A stretch of 64,000 bases of DNA from Ianthella basta (GCA_964019415.1 OZ025883.1:4556088-4620087); one strand, 5' to 3'; shown: positions 40,140 through 52,489, numbered from the stretch's first letter. Notes: generated from the sequence alone by a model not told the origin. Translations and numbers: made by a program.

Positions 40140-40890
40140 ATCATCACCACCACCACAGTGGAAGTTGCAATGAATAGCATATTTTGTGCTAGAGCTGCAA
40201 GAAAACAGACCACCACATCAGGCGCTGCTACCACATACTACTAACACCACCACACAGTGCAAGTTACAATATTACGGCCACCACATGCATTCCTAGATGG
40301 AAATGACTGCCACCACCACCGCCACACAGTGCAAATTACAATGCATAATTCAGTATATGCGCCATTGCTCTAGAAAAAATCACCACCGCCACCACCACCA
40401 CACAGTGCAAGTTACAATATGCACCGCTGCCATTGGAATGCACGCTGCAGCAAGCAATTGTAACTTGCCTAAGGGCATGCCATTGAATTTCTTCCCATGC
40501 ACCCTCAATTCAATGGCATGCCCTTAGGCAAGCTTACAATTGCTTGCTGCAGCGTGCATTCCAATGGCAGCGGTGCAGGTTCTGACCAGCTGTAACTTGC
40601 ATGTGCTGGCCCGGAGCCACTGTAACTTGCACTGGTGGTCTTTTTCAATTACCAACTAGCGCAGATACTCTACTGGCACATGTGGTAGTGGCTACTGTAA
40701 CTTGCACTGGTGGTCTTTTTCTATGATCAACTAGCACAGATACTCTACTGGCACATGTGGTGGTGGCTACTGTAACTTGCACTGGTGGTCTTTTTCTATG
40801 ACCAACTGACGCAGATACTCTACTGGCACAGGTGGTGGTGGCTGTGATATTGTAACTTGCACTGTGTGGTGGTGGTGGCGGTGGTAATAT
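40140..40890. repeat. Palindrome 3 of the array
   Basis: Inverted repeat centred near 40,497 at CATTGAATTTCTTCCCATG followed by its partial complement. Arms carry CCACCACCACACAGTGCAAG and its complement. Confidence 0.88.
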
Positions 40891-41639
40891 AATATAATAT
40901 AATATAAATAAATAATTCCCTGGGAGTTTGACGGCCCTCATGAACATGTGCTAGGTGTGATGATGAAGTATGGGAGATTTTAAGACTTTTAAATGAGACA
41001 GAAGTTTTAATTAGGTCTTCGTTCTTCTACAAGGAGGTTGCAAAATGCTAATATAAATGCGCATAGGAGAACACTTAATGTATGGTGCATTTATATTGAT
41101 GTATAGTGGTATCTTGTATAATAATGCAACTGGGCTCGTTGCGACGTGGAACTTGGTGGAGACGTCCAAGTGGTCCACCTTCCTATGTTATTAGTGGGAT
41201 TTCTTAATTAGTCTCAAAATGGCCGACATATGCGAGGTGTATGATTTATTCAACCAGCCAAGCCCGCTCAGTCCTGACACTTGGTGGGCCTAGCCAGATA
41301 ATCTAACTGTTTATGTCATTAGCAGGATTTCTTAATTAGTCGCAAAATGGCCGAGAAAAGTGAGGTTCATTGCACATCCCACCAACCCAGCCCCACTAAG
41401 TCATGATACTAAGTGGACATTGTTAGATGGCCCATTTGCACATGTCATTAGCAGGATTGCTTAATTAGTCACAAAATGGAAGCGGCGTTTTGAACAATCA
41501 CATTTTGACACCAATTTGTAGGCATTTGCCATTATGCTGGAGCAGAGCAGCTCCCACATGTACACTTGCTCACAACTATCCAGCCACAATATACAGCTAC
41601 TATACCACCACATAGATAAATACAACCGCCATCCCCACC

Positions 41640-42995
41640 ACCACAGTGGAAGTTACAATGAGCACATTATAGTATATTATGTGCTAGAGCTGCAAGAAAA
41701 CAGACCACCACATCAGGCGCTGCTACCACATACTACCACCACCACACAGTGCAAGTTACAATATTATGGCCACCACATGCATTCCTAGATGAAAATGACC
41801 GCCGCCACCACCACACAGTGCAAGTTACAGTGCATGCATTCAGTAAATGCGCCATTGCTCTAGAAAAAACACCACCACCACCACCACACAGTGCAAGTTA
41901 CAATATCGCAGCCACCACCACCTGTGCCAGTAGAGTATCTGTGCTAGTTGGTCATTGAAAAAGACCACCACCAGTGCAAGTTATAGTAGCCACCACCACA
42001 TGTGTCAGTAGAGTATCTGCGCTAGTTAGTCATAGAAAAAGACCACCAGTGCAGGTTACAGTGGCCCCGGGCCAGCACATGCACCATTCGCACAACCACA
42101 TGTGCCAGAAAGTAAATGCGCTCAATGGCTGGAGAAAAAGACCACCAGCGCAAGTTACAGCCGGTCAGAACCTGCACTGCTGCCATTGGAGTGCACGCTG
42201 CAGCAAACAAATGTAACTTGCCTAAGGGCATGCCATTGAATTTCTTCCCACGCACCCTCAATTCAATGGCATGCCCTTAGGCAAGCTTACATTTGCTTGC
42301 TGCAGCGTGCACTCCAATGGCAGCGGTGCAGGTTCTGACCGGCTGTAACTTGCGCTGGTGGTCTTTTTCTTCAGCCATTAAGCGCATTTACTTTCTGGCA
42401 CATGTGGTGGTGCGAATTATGCGTGTGCTGGCCCGGGGCCACTGTAACTTGCACTGGTGGTCTTTTTCTATGACCAACTAGCGCAGATGCTCTACTGGCA
42501 CATGTGGTGGTGGCTACTGTAACTTGCACGGGTGGTGGCCTTTTTCTATGACCAACTAGCGCAGATACTCTACTGGCACATGTGGTGGTGGCTACTGTAA
42601 CTTGCACTGGTGGTGGCCTTTTTCTATAACCAACTAGCGCAGATACTCTACTGGCACATGTGGTGGTGGCTACTGTAACTTGCACTGGTGGTGGTCTTTT
42701 TCAATGACCAACTAGCGCAGATACTCTACTGGCACAGGTGGTGGTGGCTGCGATATTGTAACTTGCACTGTGTGGTGGTGGTGGTGGTGTTTTTTCTAGA
42801 GCAATGGCGCATATACTGAATGCATGCACTGTAACTTACACCGTGTGGTGGTGGTGGTGGCGGTCATTTTCATCTAGGAATGCATGTGGTGGCCATAATA
42901 TTGTAACTTGCACTGTGTGGTGGGGGTAGTATGTGGTAGTAGTGCCTGATGTGGTGGTCTGTTTTCTTGCAGCTCTAGCACATAATATACTGGTG
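41640..42995. repeat. Palindrome 4 of the array (largest)
   Basis: Inverted repeat of about 1.35 kb centred near 42,250 at CATTGAATTTCTTCCCACG. Arms extend from GTGCTAGAGCTGCAAG at about 41,680 to its complement at about 42,980. The right arm has an extra tandem unit of about 75 bases (CTGTAACTTGCACTGGTGGT to GCGCAGATACTC). Confidence 0.9.
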
Positions 42996-43744
42996 TGCTA
43001 ATATAATATAAATAAATAAATAAATAAATAAATAATTCCCAGGAGGGTTGGCGGCCTTCATGAGCATATGCTAGGTATGGCTTTGAAGTATGGGAGATTT
43101 TAAGACTTTTAATTGAGATGGAATTTTTAATTAAGTCTTCATTCTTCTACAAGCAGCCTACAAAATACTAATATAAATGCACATAGGAGAACACTTAATG
43201 TATGGTGCATTTATATTGATGCCTAGTGGTATCTTGTATATTAATGCAACTGGGCTCGTTAAGACATGAAACTTGGTGGACACATCCAAGTGGTCCACCT
43301 TCCTATGTTATTAGCGGGATTTCTTAATTAGTCTCAAAATGGCCAACATATGTGAGGTGTATGATTTATTTAACCAGCCAGGCCCGCTCAGTCTTGACAC
43401 TTGGTGGACCTAGCCAGATAATCCAACTGTTCATGCCATTAGCAAGATTTCTTAATTAGTCGCAAAATGGCCGAGAAAAGCGAGGTTCAATGCATATCCC
43501 ACCTACCCGGCCCCGCTAAGTCTTGATACTAAGTGGACATAGTTAGATGGCCCATTTGCTCATGTCATGAGCAGGATTGCTTAATTAGTCACAAAATGGA
43601 GGCGATATTTTGAACAATCACATTTTGGCACCAATTTGTAGGCATTTGCTGCTATGCTGGAGCAGAGCAGCACCCACATGTACACTTGCTCACAACTATC
43701 CAGCCACAATATTCAGCTACTATACCACCAATAGATAAATACAA

Positions 43745-44340
43745 CCATCATCACCACCACAGTGGAAGTTGCAATGAGTAGTATATTATGTGCTACAGCT
43801 GAAAGAAAACAGACCACCATGCACATCAGGTGCTGCTACCATATACTACTACCACCACCACACAGTGCAAGTTACAATATTACGACCACCACATGCATTC
43901 CTAGATGAAACGACCGCCACCGCCACCACACAGTGCAAGTTTCAATGCATGCATTCAGTATATGCGCCATTGCTCTAGAAAAAACACCACCACCACCACC
44001 ACACAGTGCAAGTTACAATATCGCAGCCACCACCACCTGTGCCAGTAGAGTATCTGCGTCAGTTGGTCATAGAAAAAGACCACCAGTGCAAGTTACAGTA
44101 GCCACCACCGCATGTGCCAGTAGAGTATCTGCGCTAGTTGGTCATTGAAAAAGACCACCAGTGCAAGTTACAGTGGCTCCGGGCCAGCACATGAAAGTTA
44201 CAGCCGGTCAGAACCTGCACCGCTGCCATTGGAATGCACGCTGCAGCAAGCAATTGTAACTTGCCCAAGGGCATGCCATTGAATTTCTTTCCATGCACTC
44301 TCAATTCAATGGCATGCCCTTAGGCAAGCTTACAATTGAG
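43745..44340. repeat. Palindrome 5 of the array, right arm missing
   Basis: The left arm runs as in palindromes 3 and 4 up to the CATTGAATTTC centre near 44,295. The right arm stops after about 40 bases and changes at 44,340 into the GGGGCGCC repeat. This marks the end of the array. Confidence 0.8.
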
Positions 44341-44344
44341 CTTA

Positions 44345-44415
44345 CAACATGAAGCCATACGAATACCTAAATCTGAAAACAATATAGGGGCGCCTTTGGC
44401 GCCCCAAAAAAACAA
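44345..44415 (-). repeat. Short inverted copy of the 49,140 repeat end
   Basis: On the minus strand this reads GGGGCGCC-loop-GGCGCCCC, then ATATTGTTTTCAGATTTAGG and GTATGGCTTCATGT. It matches 49,143-49,200 on the plus strand, so it is the truncated end of a dispersed repeat. Confidence 0.6.
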
Positions 44416-44532
44416 ACACACCTATGCTAATGCGTGATTACAGAATGTAAGTATACACATTAACTAACACAACAGCTATGATATGACATTAACATGATAA
44501 ATTATGATCATATGCATGTATTCCTTTAATAG

Positions 44533-46164
44533 TGCCTCATTAACTACCTGAAGAGGGCAAGGTTGCATCAGCTGACGCCCTCTAGGCAACACATAGGGCG
44601 GAGTTTGGCTAGACGGCAGGGCCTGTCCTTTGCCACCTCCACATGGCAAAATCCTCTCTTCAAGAGTCGCATTGTGGACTTTGTGAAGAATACCATTGGG
44701 GAAGAGGCCAGAGGGCTTTGCTCAACACTGAATGTTTGCAGCCTGAGAAGTATAAGCATGGATCTGGAGTCAATTGCCAAATTGGACTGGGAAAGCCTGT
44801 ATGCAGAACTGAGCACAAGAACCCCTACGCTCTTCTCAATGATGGAGGCAGTGCTAAGGAAGAAGGCAGTGCAAGACCAACCAAGATCTAAGGCAGCTCT
44901 GTGCACAGCAGCTGCAATTCTACTTCATCACAGAAATGAAAAGCTGTCTCTTGTTCAGAGATTAGTGTCCATGATTCTGTATGCTGGGCACTCTGCTAAG
45001 AGAGTAAGCTTGCCTTCAGTATAAAGTACTTGTGCAAGCACGTGCATGCAATAGCTAGTGTATGAATGTAATTATATGTGCATACAGTATATATACCTTA
45101 ATCCGTGCTGCACATAATGCTTGTGGTTACTATATATACACATGCAGGTGTACACCAGGCTAAACCATTTAGGCATTAGCACGTCACACCAGCATACTCT
45201 ACGTCTACTGGACCAATTTGGACAAGACCACGACAGAGACATCCGTAGTTGGTCAAAGGCCTTGGAGTTGAAGATCAATGCCTGTTCAGAGGTATGTACA
45301 TAATTAAAACACATTAATTAGTGCTTTGTCTTCATGTTTGCTATTCACTTTCAGTCTGCAGACAGTGTTGCTCATCCTCCATCAGCAATCCTGGCTGACA
45401 GTGCATCATATGATGGCAACATGGATTCGTTTCTTGACTGGCTTGACCAGGACAGTGACACGAGTGATGAACAGTATGCCACCGAACACTTCACTCCAAG
45501 AGACGATTCCACTGAGGATGTTGCGTCAAGTGAAGAGGAGCAACCACTTAAATTGTCCACTGCTGAGGCGCATGCTGCTGCAGAGAGCACTGGTGCTTCT
45601 GAAGTGCCATGTACAGAGAATCAGAGTATACTCAGAGACTCTACAGTTGCAGGTACAATCCCTCACATTTACTTCCTATGAATCGCAAATTTCAGATATG
45701 TTGCTTACACTCCATAATATTACAGTTAACTATAGCTACTATTGCTGCCAGTTACCCATGCATTATGAGTTTTAATGGTGCTGACTCGCTTTAAATGTTA
45801 ACTTTAATTGTCTTCAGAATCCATCGGCTTCAAATGTGTCGGCGACAACATTGATAAGAACGTGAAGCCTCGCTTCATGCGTGTTGACCGGCGGACACAG
45901 AGTCTTCATTATTTCAATGCATTTGCTGTGAAAGACAGAGTGGATTCTTCATCTCTCACAACCCAGAAGCCATCACCAAGACAGCTGGATGTACAACAAA
46001 TTCTTCCAAGTGAAGATGATTTCTACCAGCTAGTACAGAACTGTACCACTTTGCTTTCGCGTGTGCTCGTGGAGTACATCCCAGTCTTCAGTGCACTGGA
46101 AGATGTTGTATGCACTCACATCCAGCATGGCCAATCAAATGCAATGAAGCAGAAGCCGGTTGTA
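44533..46164 (+). CDS. DUF6589-like protein fragment, incomplete at its 3' end
   Basis: Four exons read in phase: 44,533-45,003, 45,148-45,291, 45,355-45,652 and 45,818-46,164. The first begins CLINYLKRARLHQLTPSR. The third has an acidic stretch (DQDSDTSDEQ, ASSEEEQ). The fourth contains VGDNIDKNVKPRFMRVD, RRTQSLHYFNAFAVKDRV and the spaced VQHGQ-like end. From memory this matches the start of DUF6589-type proteins, which are scattered in cnidarians, molluscs and fungi and may derive from transposons. The donor at 46,165 is good, but a LINE end follows directly and the expected C-terminal two thirds is absent. It is probably a broken gene; possible 5' exons lie at 34,007-34,371. Confidence 0.6.
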
Positions 46165-46194
46165 GTAAGTTATTGCAATACAGTACTTTTGGGT

Positions 46195-46858
46195 CAGTGT
46201 GCAGGAGATTCAGGGCATTGGAAATAAAGGGGTATAGAATGTAGATCAAAGGGTTGAATATGCCTTCGGTACATGCAAGGCACAAATTTGAGAGCAAAGC
46301 TGAGGATGATGAAAGAAATTGTAAACCTTGAATGTGAGTCGAGCTGTGCAGTGGTGAAAAGGAAGAAAGAGAGGTCAATGTTGGTGAAGTTGAGAGGGGA
46401 AACAGCACCATTTCAGATAGAGGTTGCAAGGTGGCAAGGGGTGGACAGGGAGGAGAGAGTATGCAAGGACTGGCAGTGTCAAGAGGTGGAAGACGTCTGC
46501 CACTGGCTGATACGGTGCCCTGCCTGGGACCACCTCAGCCTTTGATGACAGAAGTCAACCGTTGTGACAGATTTAAGAAGCAGAGTCATAGTGAACAGAC
46601 TGCCATTATACTGTCTTTATCATGCACTAATCCTAGTATTCTAAAACATCTTAGCTCTATGTGGTGTGCCCGTTTCGGTGTGTAAGTGCTTACTAAGTAA
46701 CATGCTTTTTGGTCCACATCCCTAGCTCTGTTCTTTTCTTCCTCTGTTGAACTAGTCTTTATGCTTGTGTTCTTATGTTAGTGCTACATTGGACCTTTTG
46801 TGTCCTAGCACCATTTGGTGCGGTGCACTCTAATAATGATTGAATTGAATTGAATATA
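46195..46858 (+). mobile_element. LINE 3' end fragment
   Basis: The frame 46,273-46,545 ends with a Cys/His knuckle (VCKDWQC, VEDVCHWLIRC), as found after reverse transcriptase in some LINEs. The last part continues in another frame to RFGV at 46,685. A 3' UTR and a TTGAATTGAATTGAA tail at 46,838-46,854 follow. The reverse transcriptase itself is absent (5' truncated copy). Confidence 0.65.
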
Positions 46859-47520
46859 CGTACAAATTCTCCCGAGATATTATTTTCGCGAATCCGTGGA
46901 GGTTCGCGAAATGAAATTCTCGAAAATTTTTACAATTTCCCAAGGCAATATATGCACGCGTACAGAAGGCCTTAAATAGGTAAGTGTGCAGCAAAGAAAC
47001 GCTTTTGTGCGGAGTGGCCAAGAATACGATCAAAGATTACTTTTAAGACGGTAGAGTCCTTACCAAGGACTTGCCAGCTCGAGTAATCGACGCTCTAGTA
47101 ATTGTGCATACAATCGAGCCATCACCGAAACACGGAGCAAAGGCAAGGATACGGTGCGCGGAACGTCAGGCCGTCTTTCTGGAGTGCCAACGCGTAAGGA
47201 CCTTTGTTGTTCCGTTTTCCCGTTCACGCTAGAGAACTGCTCCTGCCGATGCAGACCAGACATCCTTGGAAACGTTATACCCGCGAACGCAACTACTTAG
47301 ATGGAACGAAGACATCCGTAAACGGTCAGAAATGATCCTTAAAGCGCCAGTAGAACGAACCAAAGCGTACATCGACGCCTAAGCCACTCTAGGTGGTGAT
47401 ATCTTCCATAGAAAGGGAGCCATTCGCAAAATTTTCAGGGCTTCGCGAAATGAAAATCACGAAAATTGTCAGGAAAGGGGCATTCGCGAAATATACATCC
47501 CGCCTAAATTTGTACGTATA
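46855..47520. mobile_element. TIR element, non-autonomous
   Basis: Inverted ends of about 40 bases starting TATACGTACAAATT, with TTTTCGCGAAT/ATTCGCGAAAT inside, at 46,855 and 47,520. The probable target is TA. A minus-strand frame at 47,263-47,060 (RVSVMARLYAQLLERRLLEL) may be a transposase remnant, but I cannot assign it. It is inserted exactly at the end of the LINE tail. Confidence 0.65.
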
Positions 47521-47821
47521 CGGTATACCAGGGAAGTGCGACACGAAGTTTGCAGGCAGCCCTTAAAAATGGCCCGCCTGGGTCATTTTTCCTGGAATAT
47601 TGGTCCGGCGGACCAATTGTTTTCGCTGGGCCAAAATTCCGTGACAAGGCCACTACAGACATATAGCACACGCGTTTGAATGTGCCAGCATAGGGCCAAT
47701 GCCTCTGCAGAACAACAACTGAGAGGATAATCAGGCGATTTCTTAAGAAAACGGCGCTTCCTACTTCTTGATACGTGTTAGTTAACTTGCCAGGTCTTGA
47801 GGATAGCTAACTTGCTATACA

Positions 47822-48447
47822 GCTATATCAAGAGTAGATAAGAGATGAGAGTGTGCAACCGCGTATACGCACCCGTAACAGCATTTTTCTAAAATGACGC
47901 AGCAACACGTCACACGTGGGCATGGTAACGCTACTTAATATTCTGATGTAATGGATGAATACTATTAACTCAATCTGCCAGTCTGATGTACTCGGCAACG
48001 ATTGTGAGCCCTTCGGTTTATTAGTCGGGAGTTGCAACAATGTTCAGGACACCTCTGCAGCGCCCGCGAGGAAGGACCAGGACAGCAAGCGTGGATGTGG
48101 GTCACAGCGCTGCCATCCACAGCTCCGCAGCGCTGTCCTCCGAGTTTCACGGTGGCTACGCATAAAGTTCTAGGCTCGATCTATCCAGGGAAGAGACCAG
48201 CGTCAACCAGCTGTCCTGGACATCGTTGAAACTCCCGACTAACAAACCGAAGAGCTGCGCAATCGATGCCGAGTACGTACAGACTGGCGGATCGAGTTAA
48301 TAGTATTCGTCCATTACATCAGAATATTAAGTAGCGTTACCATGCCCACGTGTGACGTGTTGCTACATCATTTTAGAAAAATGCTGTTATACACGCAGGG
48401 ATACGCGGTTGCATACTCTCATCTCTTATCTACTCTTGCTATATCTA
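47822..48447. mobile_element. Foldback element with ~235-base arms
   Basis: Left arm 47,822-48,058 and right arm 48,211-48,447 are inverted copies. They share AGAGTAGATAAGAGATGAGA, GCATTTTTCTAAAATGA, CACGTCACACGTGGGCATGG and CGGTTTATTAGTCGGGAGTT (TTTGTTAG in the other arm). The spacer is about 150 bases. By eye the arms are around 88-90 percent alike. No transposase. Confidence 0.88.
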
Positions 48448-48699
48448 TAATTATGTGTAGGTGTTTAATAGGGGCTAGGCTATTCAATATTGGCTACAAG
48501 GCCACATAAAGTGTGTTTTAAATCGCATTGCATCTACCAAGTTCTTTGTCTGCCAGCTTAGCTTATCTTGGCACTGCGTGTGGGCTTCTTTAATTGGGTA
48601 GCGCTCCTTGCATGTCCAATGTATGCCCTACTAATAAAAGTAGGATTGTATAAATTATTCATGCGCTTGTAATTATTCATATAATAGTAAAGGTCAGCG

Positions 48700-48822
48700 T
48701 CTTACTCAGGCGGATATGACCATATATGGTTTCCCTTAGCTGACTCCGCCTTGCCAACTCACGCTCAATCATCGTCTTGAGGTCACTGTTGCACTGCATC
48801 AGCTCGCGGTTCCTGCCTAAAT
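48700..48822 (-). CDS. Possible isolated coiled-coil exon
   Basis: On the minus strand an acceptor (ggaatttag) is followed by RNRELMQCNSDLKTMIEREL and ARRSQLRETIYGHIRL, then a donor (gtaaga). The heptad-like, charged sequence looks like real coiled coil. No neighbouring exon was found, so it may be an orphan exon or part of a gene I cannot trace. Confidence 0.35.
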
Positions 48823-49139
48823 TCCTTCACCCTGCCTTTCCTCCAGTAGTAAGTGCTTTGCTTGCTCAGACTGTGTTTGTTCGTGCAGCGTTTGATAGCT
48901 ATAGCTACATAGCCTGCTCGATAGATCGGAGTCCGATCCTCCGCAACCAAGCACAGCCTGGCTTGGGGATCAACAGGCATGGAAACTGGGAGAATCGAGC
49001 TAACGACTGAGAAGAAGACGATAGGCTGTCACTAGTCGTTGCCAGAACAGCTTCGTTTGGCTGTTGATCGTCATTAGGAATGTCAAGCCTCAGTTTTACG
49101 CTAACGTTACAGGAGCTTAGTCGAACCCTGTGCCATTTC

Positions 49140-49950
49140 CCATTTTTTGGGCGGCGCCCCTATTATTGTTTACAGATTTAGGTTCGTATGGCTTCATGTG
49201 ACGTGTGTATGTATGATGTGTATATCTGTCATTGCAAATGACGGCGTTCACATCGTTCTTCATTACAAAGCTTGAAATCATCGCCAATGAACTTTCTCCG
49301 TCTATCAATCGAACGAAATGTGTTCATGAACATGTGTTGGTAGAGTGTTACTCGTAAAAACTTAAAGACTCTTCTGCGAGATAAAACTCCAATTATCACG
49401 GCGGACATTGTAAAATGGCCGCGCTCGACGATCTCTATTTGCTATATTCAAAATCATCCTTCTTCGTATTTTGCGTCTATCCAAACAACGAAAGTTATTC
49501 CTAGAACACATTTAAGTAATGGTGTTGTAGTAGAAAGCTTTCCTAACTATTCTCTTGCGAGGCACAACCCCAACCGCCTTTTTAGCCACCACACTCCTTA
49601 TCCAGGCACAAAACAACATGTACATCCTCATTCAGAATGTTATGTAGATCAAAAAGCATCGGCAAAGCATTTTGACTGTTTGGTAGGGGTGCTTTCACTG
49701 GATGACTTGCTGGTCTGGGGATTTGAACCTTGCAATCCCAACAGTGTATGGCATTGTCATGTATCTTTCAGGCCATCAGCAATGCTGCATCTCCAACTAC
49801 CTGAACTATTGAACATACACAAGGAAGTTGCTAGCAAGTAGTTCGAGTTTAGGAGTGCTACAGCACCCCACGAGTTTTTTTTTTAACTCGAAATACTTGT
49901 TTCTAGACATAAAAGGATGTAGGAATGGCATAAAAAGGACAGAAACAAGT
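49140..49950 (-). repeat. SINE-like/composite repeat, copy 2 (inverted relative to 34,430)
   Basis: Read on the minus strand, this repeats 34,430-34,990. It includes a B box (GGTTCAAATCC, about 49,718-49,728), GTGAAAGCACCCCTACCAAA and the AACTCG/CGAGTT hairpin at about 49,872-49,890. It extends to a GGGCGCC hairpin near 49,150, also seen at 44,345-44,415. Confidence 0.6.
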
Positions 49951-52480
49951 ACAGGCTATTACACAGTGGAGCATTAATCCCTACTGCAAGAATCAAACAC
50001 TGGTCAATGCTCTTAAACAAATCTGCTATTGTGGGTAGGGCAAGAATGAGGTATAATAAAATGCGTGATGATGACAGTCTCCAAACTAAGTAAGCTGCTT
50101 TAGTTACAATTAACTCTTCTATGCCTAAGCAGGTCCATTTGGGATGTAGATCCCAATACACCTTCTGTGCCTGCATTTATTGCAGTCAAACATACTGAAA
50201 CGGCATTTTGGGGTAAAAACTCCATTATAGCGCGCAATGGGAATAGGGACACCCATTTTATTTAATTATTAAATGCCTCAGGAATGCAATTAAGCGCATG
50301 AAATTTTAATTAGTTACCATGGCAATGCTCACCAAACCACAAAGAAGCAAACATTAATATTTGCTTCTGTCATAGACATGCTGAGCCGTGCAGGGCAAAA
50401 ACAGCTAGATAATGCCCCAGTAAGCTTTGGACATGTCTAACTTTCCACACTACGGTGCATCCACTTGCTCACTATTCTCTGGCAGGTCGGAATCACTGGG
50501 TTGGGAAGTACAATAGCCCAGTAACTTGCAAATGGAGCACTGATTACCTTTGATGCACTGTCCAAGAATGCTGTCAAACCTAATTATCTTACTAGCTTCC
50601 TCAGGATGCTAACCTTTGACTCATTTGAAGGTATTTTACCTTCCAAATGCAGGAGTCCGTAACTTGCATGAGAAGAGCCAAAAACCATTGCTACAACTCA
50701 GGGAATCGCCCCACCAGAGAGAAAAACACTCCTAGCCACAACCTTCTATCACGATGTTATCGAAGATTACATTTTCGCTGAGTTCTTCTCCATTGCTGGA
50801 ACCATGCATCATCACATCTATCCACATCTGCGCCCGCGCCAAACTTTGAAGAGCCGTAGCTGCCATTTTCGATATGTAAGCACAGGTAAATCATCTATCA
50901 ATGAATCCCCGTGCTTCGCTCTTTCCAGGAATGCATAGTATCCTGATTTTTCTTCTCTATAGACTATGTTATGCTGCGCAGAATACGGGGCATAAATTAT
51001 GTCCCGTATGGACCCGGTTCGGCAGCAACAAAAATTAAACGCATAAATAATACAGGCATCGTCGAATGTATCATGCCTTTAGTTCAGAATAATTTGGCCA
51101 CTTTGTTCTCGATGACCTGACTTTCCAATGGAAGCAGCCCTGATCATCATCTCAGCACATATCTTTAGCCCTTAGCTAGATTCTCCCAAATGCACACCAA
51201 GTTTAAAAGCCAGCCTGTACCTGGCTACTGAGAACCAGTAGCTGATATATTATGCAGGGCAAATTGTGATGCTGCACCCTAGCTAGTTATGCGAACTGCT
51301 GCTTGGGCAGCTACCTGCGTAACTAGAATCTAATACTTCAGCTATTATCTGATGGTCCTATCTGGACTGTAATTTAAAACATCCTACCTCCTTGTTTCTT
51401 AGCCATGCGTGCATCATCTGTTATGCAGTATGTGTCAATATAAAACGACCTTTTCTGTTATACAATAGAATACCAAACAGACAGAAGGATAAAATGGGCA
51501 ATAAAAGACTGAGACACTTTGGTGTCCAGTGAAAATACGACTATGAACAGACGGGTGCAGGTGGGAAACACGATTTCGAATGGTTGGGCTGACACTGTAC
51601 ACCTCTGCTGTGTGTTTAATACTATAGGTGCATGCAAATCTCTTTGAGCTATACGTGCCTTGTCATTTCGTACTACCACTACATAGTACTGTACCTACTG
51701 TATTATTTTGTCTTACAACAGTTCTATTCCAAATCACAGCAAAATAAACAGAATGCATATAGAACGGTTGACCTTTTCGTATGAACAGAACGCAACATTA
51801 ATGTGTCATTGTCACATACCATATATTTACCCTATAGGCTTGAACTTTAAACTTCACTCAATAGGCATAGTTAAAATGGTGGTGCATGGAGACTAAATGG
51901 CTTGAGCCACATGCATGCGCTTTGTGGCGTTTTCACTCTGTCAGAAAGGTGAAGGTGATATGAAGATATGTCGACTCTGTCTCCTTGTTTAATTGTCAGT
52001 TCAAGTATGTACACAAGTGCGCATGGATATAGAACACAGAAATAGAGGAAGACAATGAGAATGGCAAGTTTCTGCATGTAAGGCTTAGAGATTACTTATC
52101 TTGCCTCTACCACAGTAGCAATTCAAACAATAGTCCATACTCGTGTTCAAATTGCCTCTGCTCTTATAGACTAGTAAACATTGGTATTAGGGAGAAGGTG
52201 AGCAAATATGCGCAAACTTAAACAGTTGTTTGCAGCCATTGGGCGTTAGAAGGAGACAGAAAAGCAAGCCAAGTAAGGTCCAACCACTACTGTATGTCTT
52301 CTGAGACAGGCATCCACTTAAAGGTTTGTAACAAAAGAACTCTCTTAAACTTTGCCAACGTCTATATATGACGGGTAAACTATTGTCATTAGTGCCTAAA
52401 AGGTTAAGGAGAAGAATGAGATGAAGTGCACCATGTAAGAGCACAAAGGTTAGCCAACTAATTTTTGTATCTAATATTAT
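49951..52480. other. No gene seen
   Basis: About 2.5 kb of unique-looking, AT-rich sequence. Short frames at 49,883-50,176, 51,458-51,679 and 52,187-52,444 (minus) have no recognisable motif or convincing splice sites. Confidence 0.45.
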
Positions 52481-52489
52481 AATGAATGT

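Larger units (their letters stand above)
35985..44345. repeat. Higher-order array of palindromes built on a GTGCAAGTTAC unit
   Basis: Five versions of a ~600-700-base non-palindromic segment (35,985-36,240 and 36,958-37,275, both diverged; 39,425-40,140; 40,912-41,640; 43,028-43,745) alternate with large inverted repeats and (ATAAT)n tracts. The last three versions are very alike and head to tail. They share phrases such as GGGAGATTTTAA, TTAATTAGTC and AACTTGGTGGA. The inverted repeats contain dozens of CAGTGCAAGTTACA or its complement, separated by CCACCACC and by GTGCCAGTAGAGTATCTGCG. No credible protein is encoded. Confidence 0.88.

Noticed and set aside
36240-44340. Open frames in the palindrome array, and the idea of a CRISPR array
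   Set aside because: The frames repeat the same CCACCACC and GTGCAAGTTAC words and are not conserved proteins. The repeats are part of inverted arms, not equal repeats with unique spacers, and the genome is eukaryotic.
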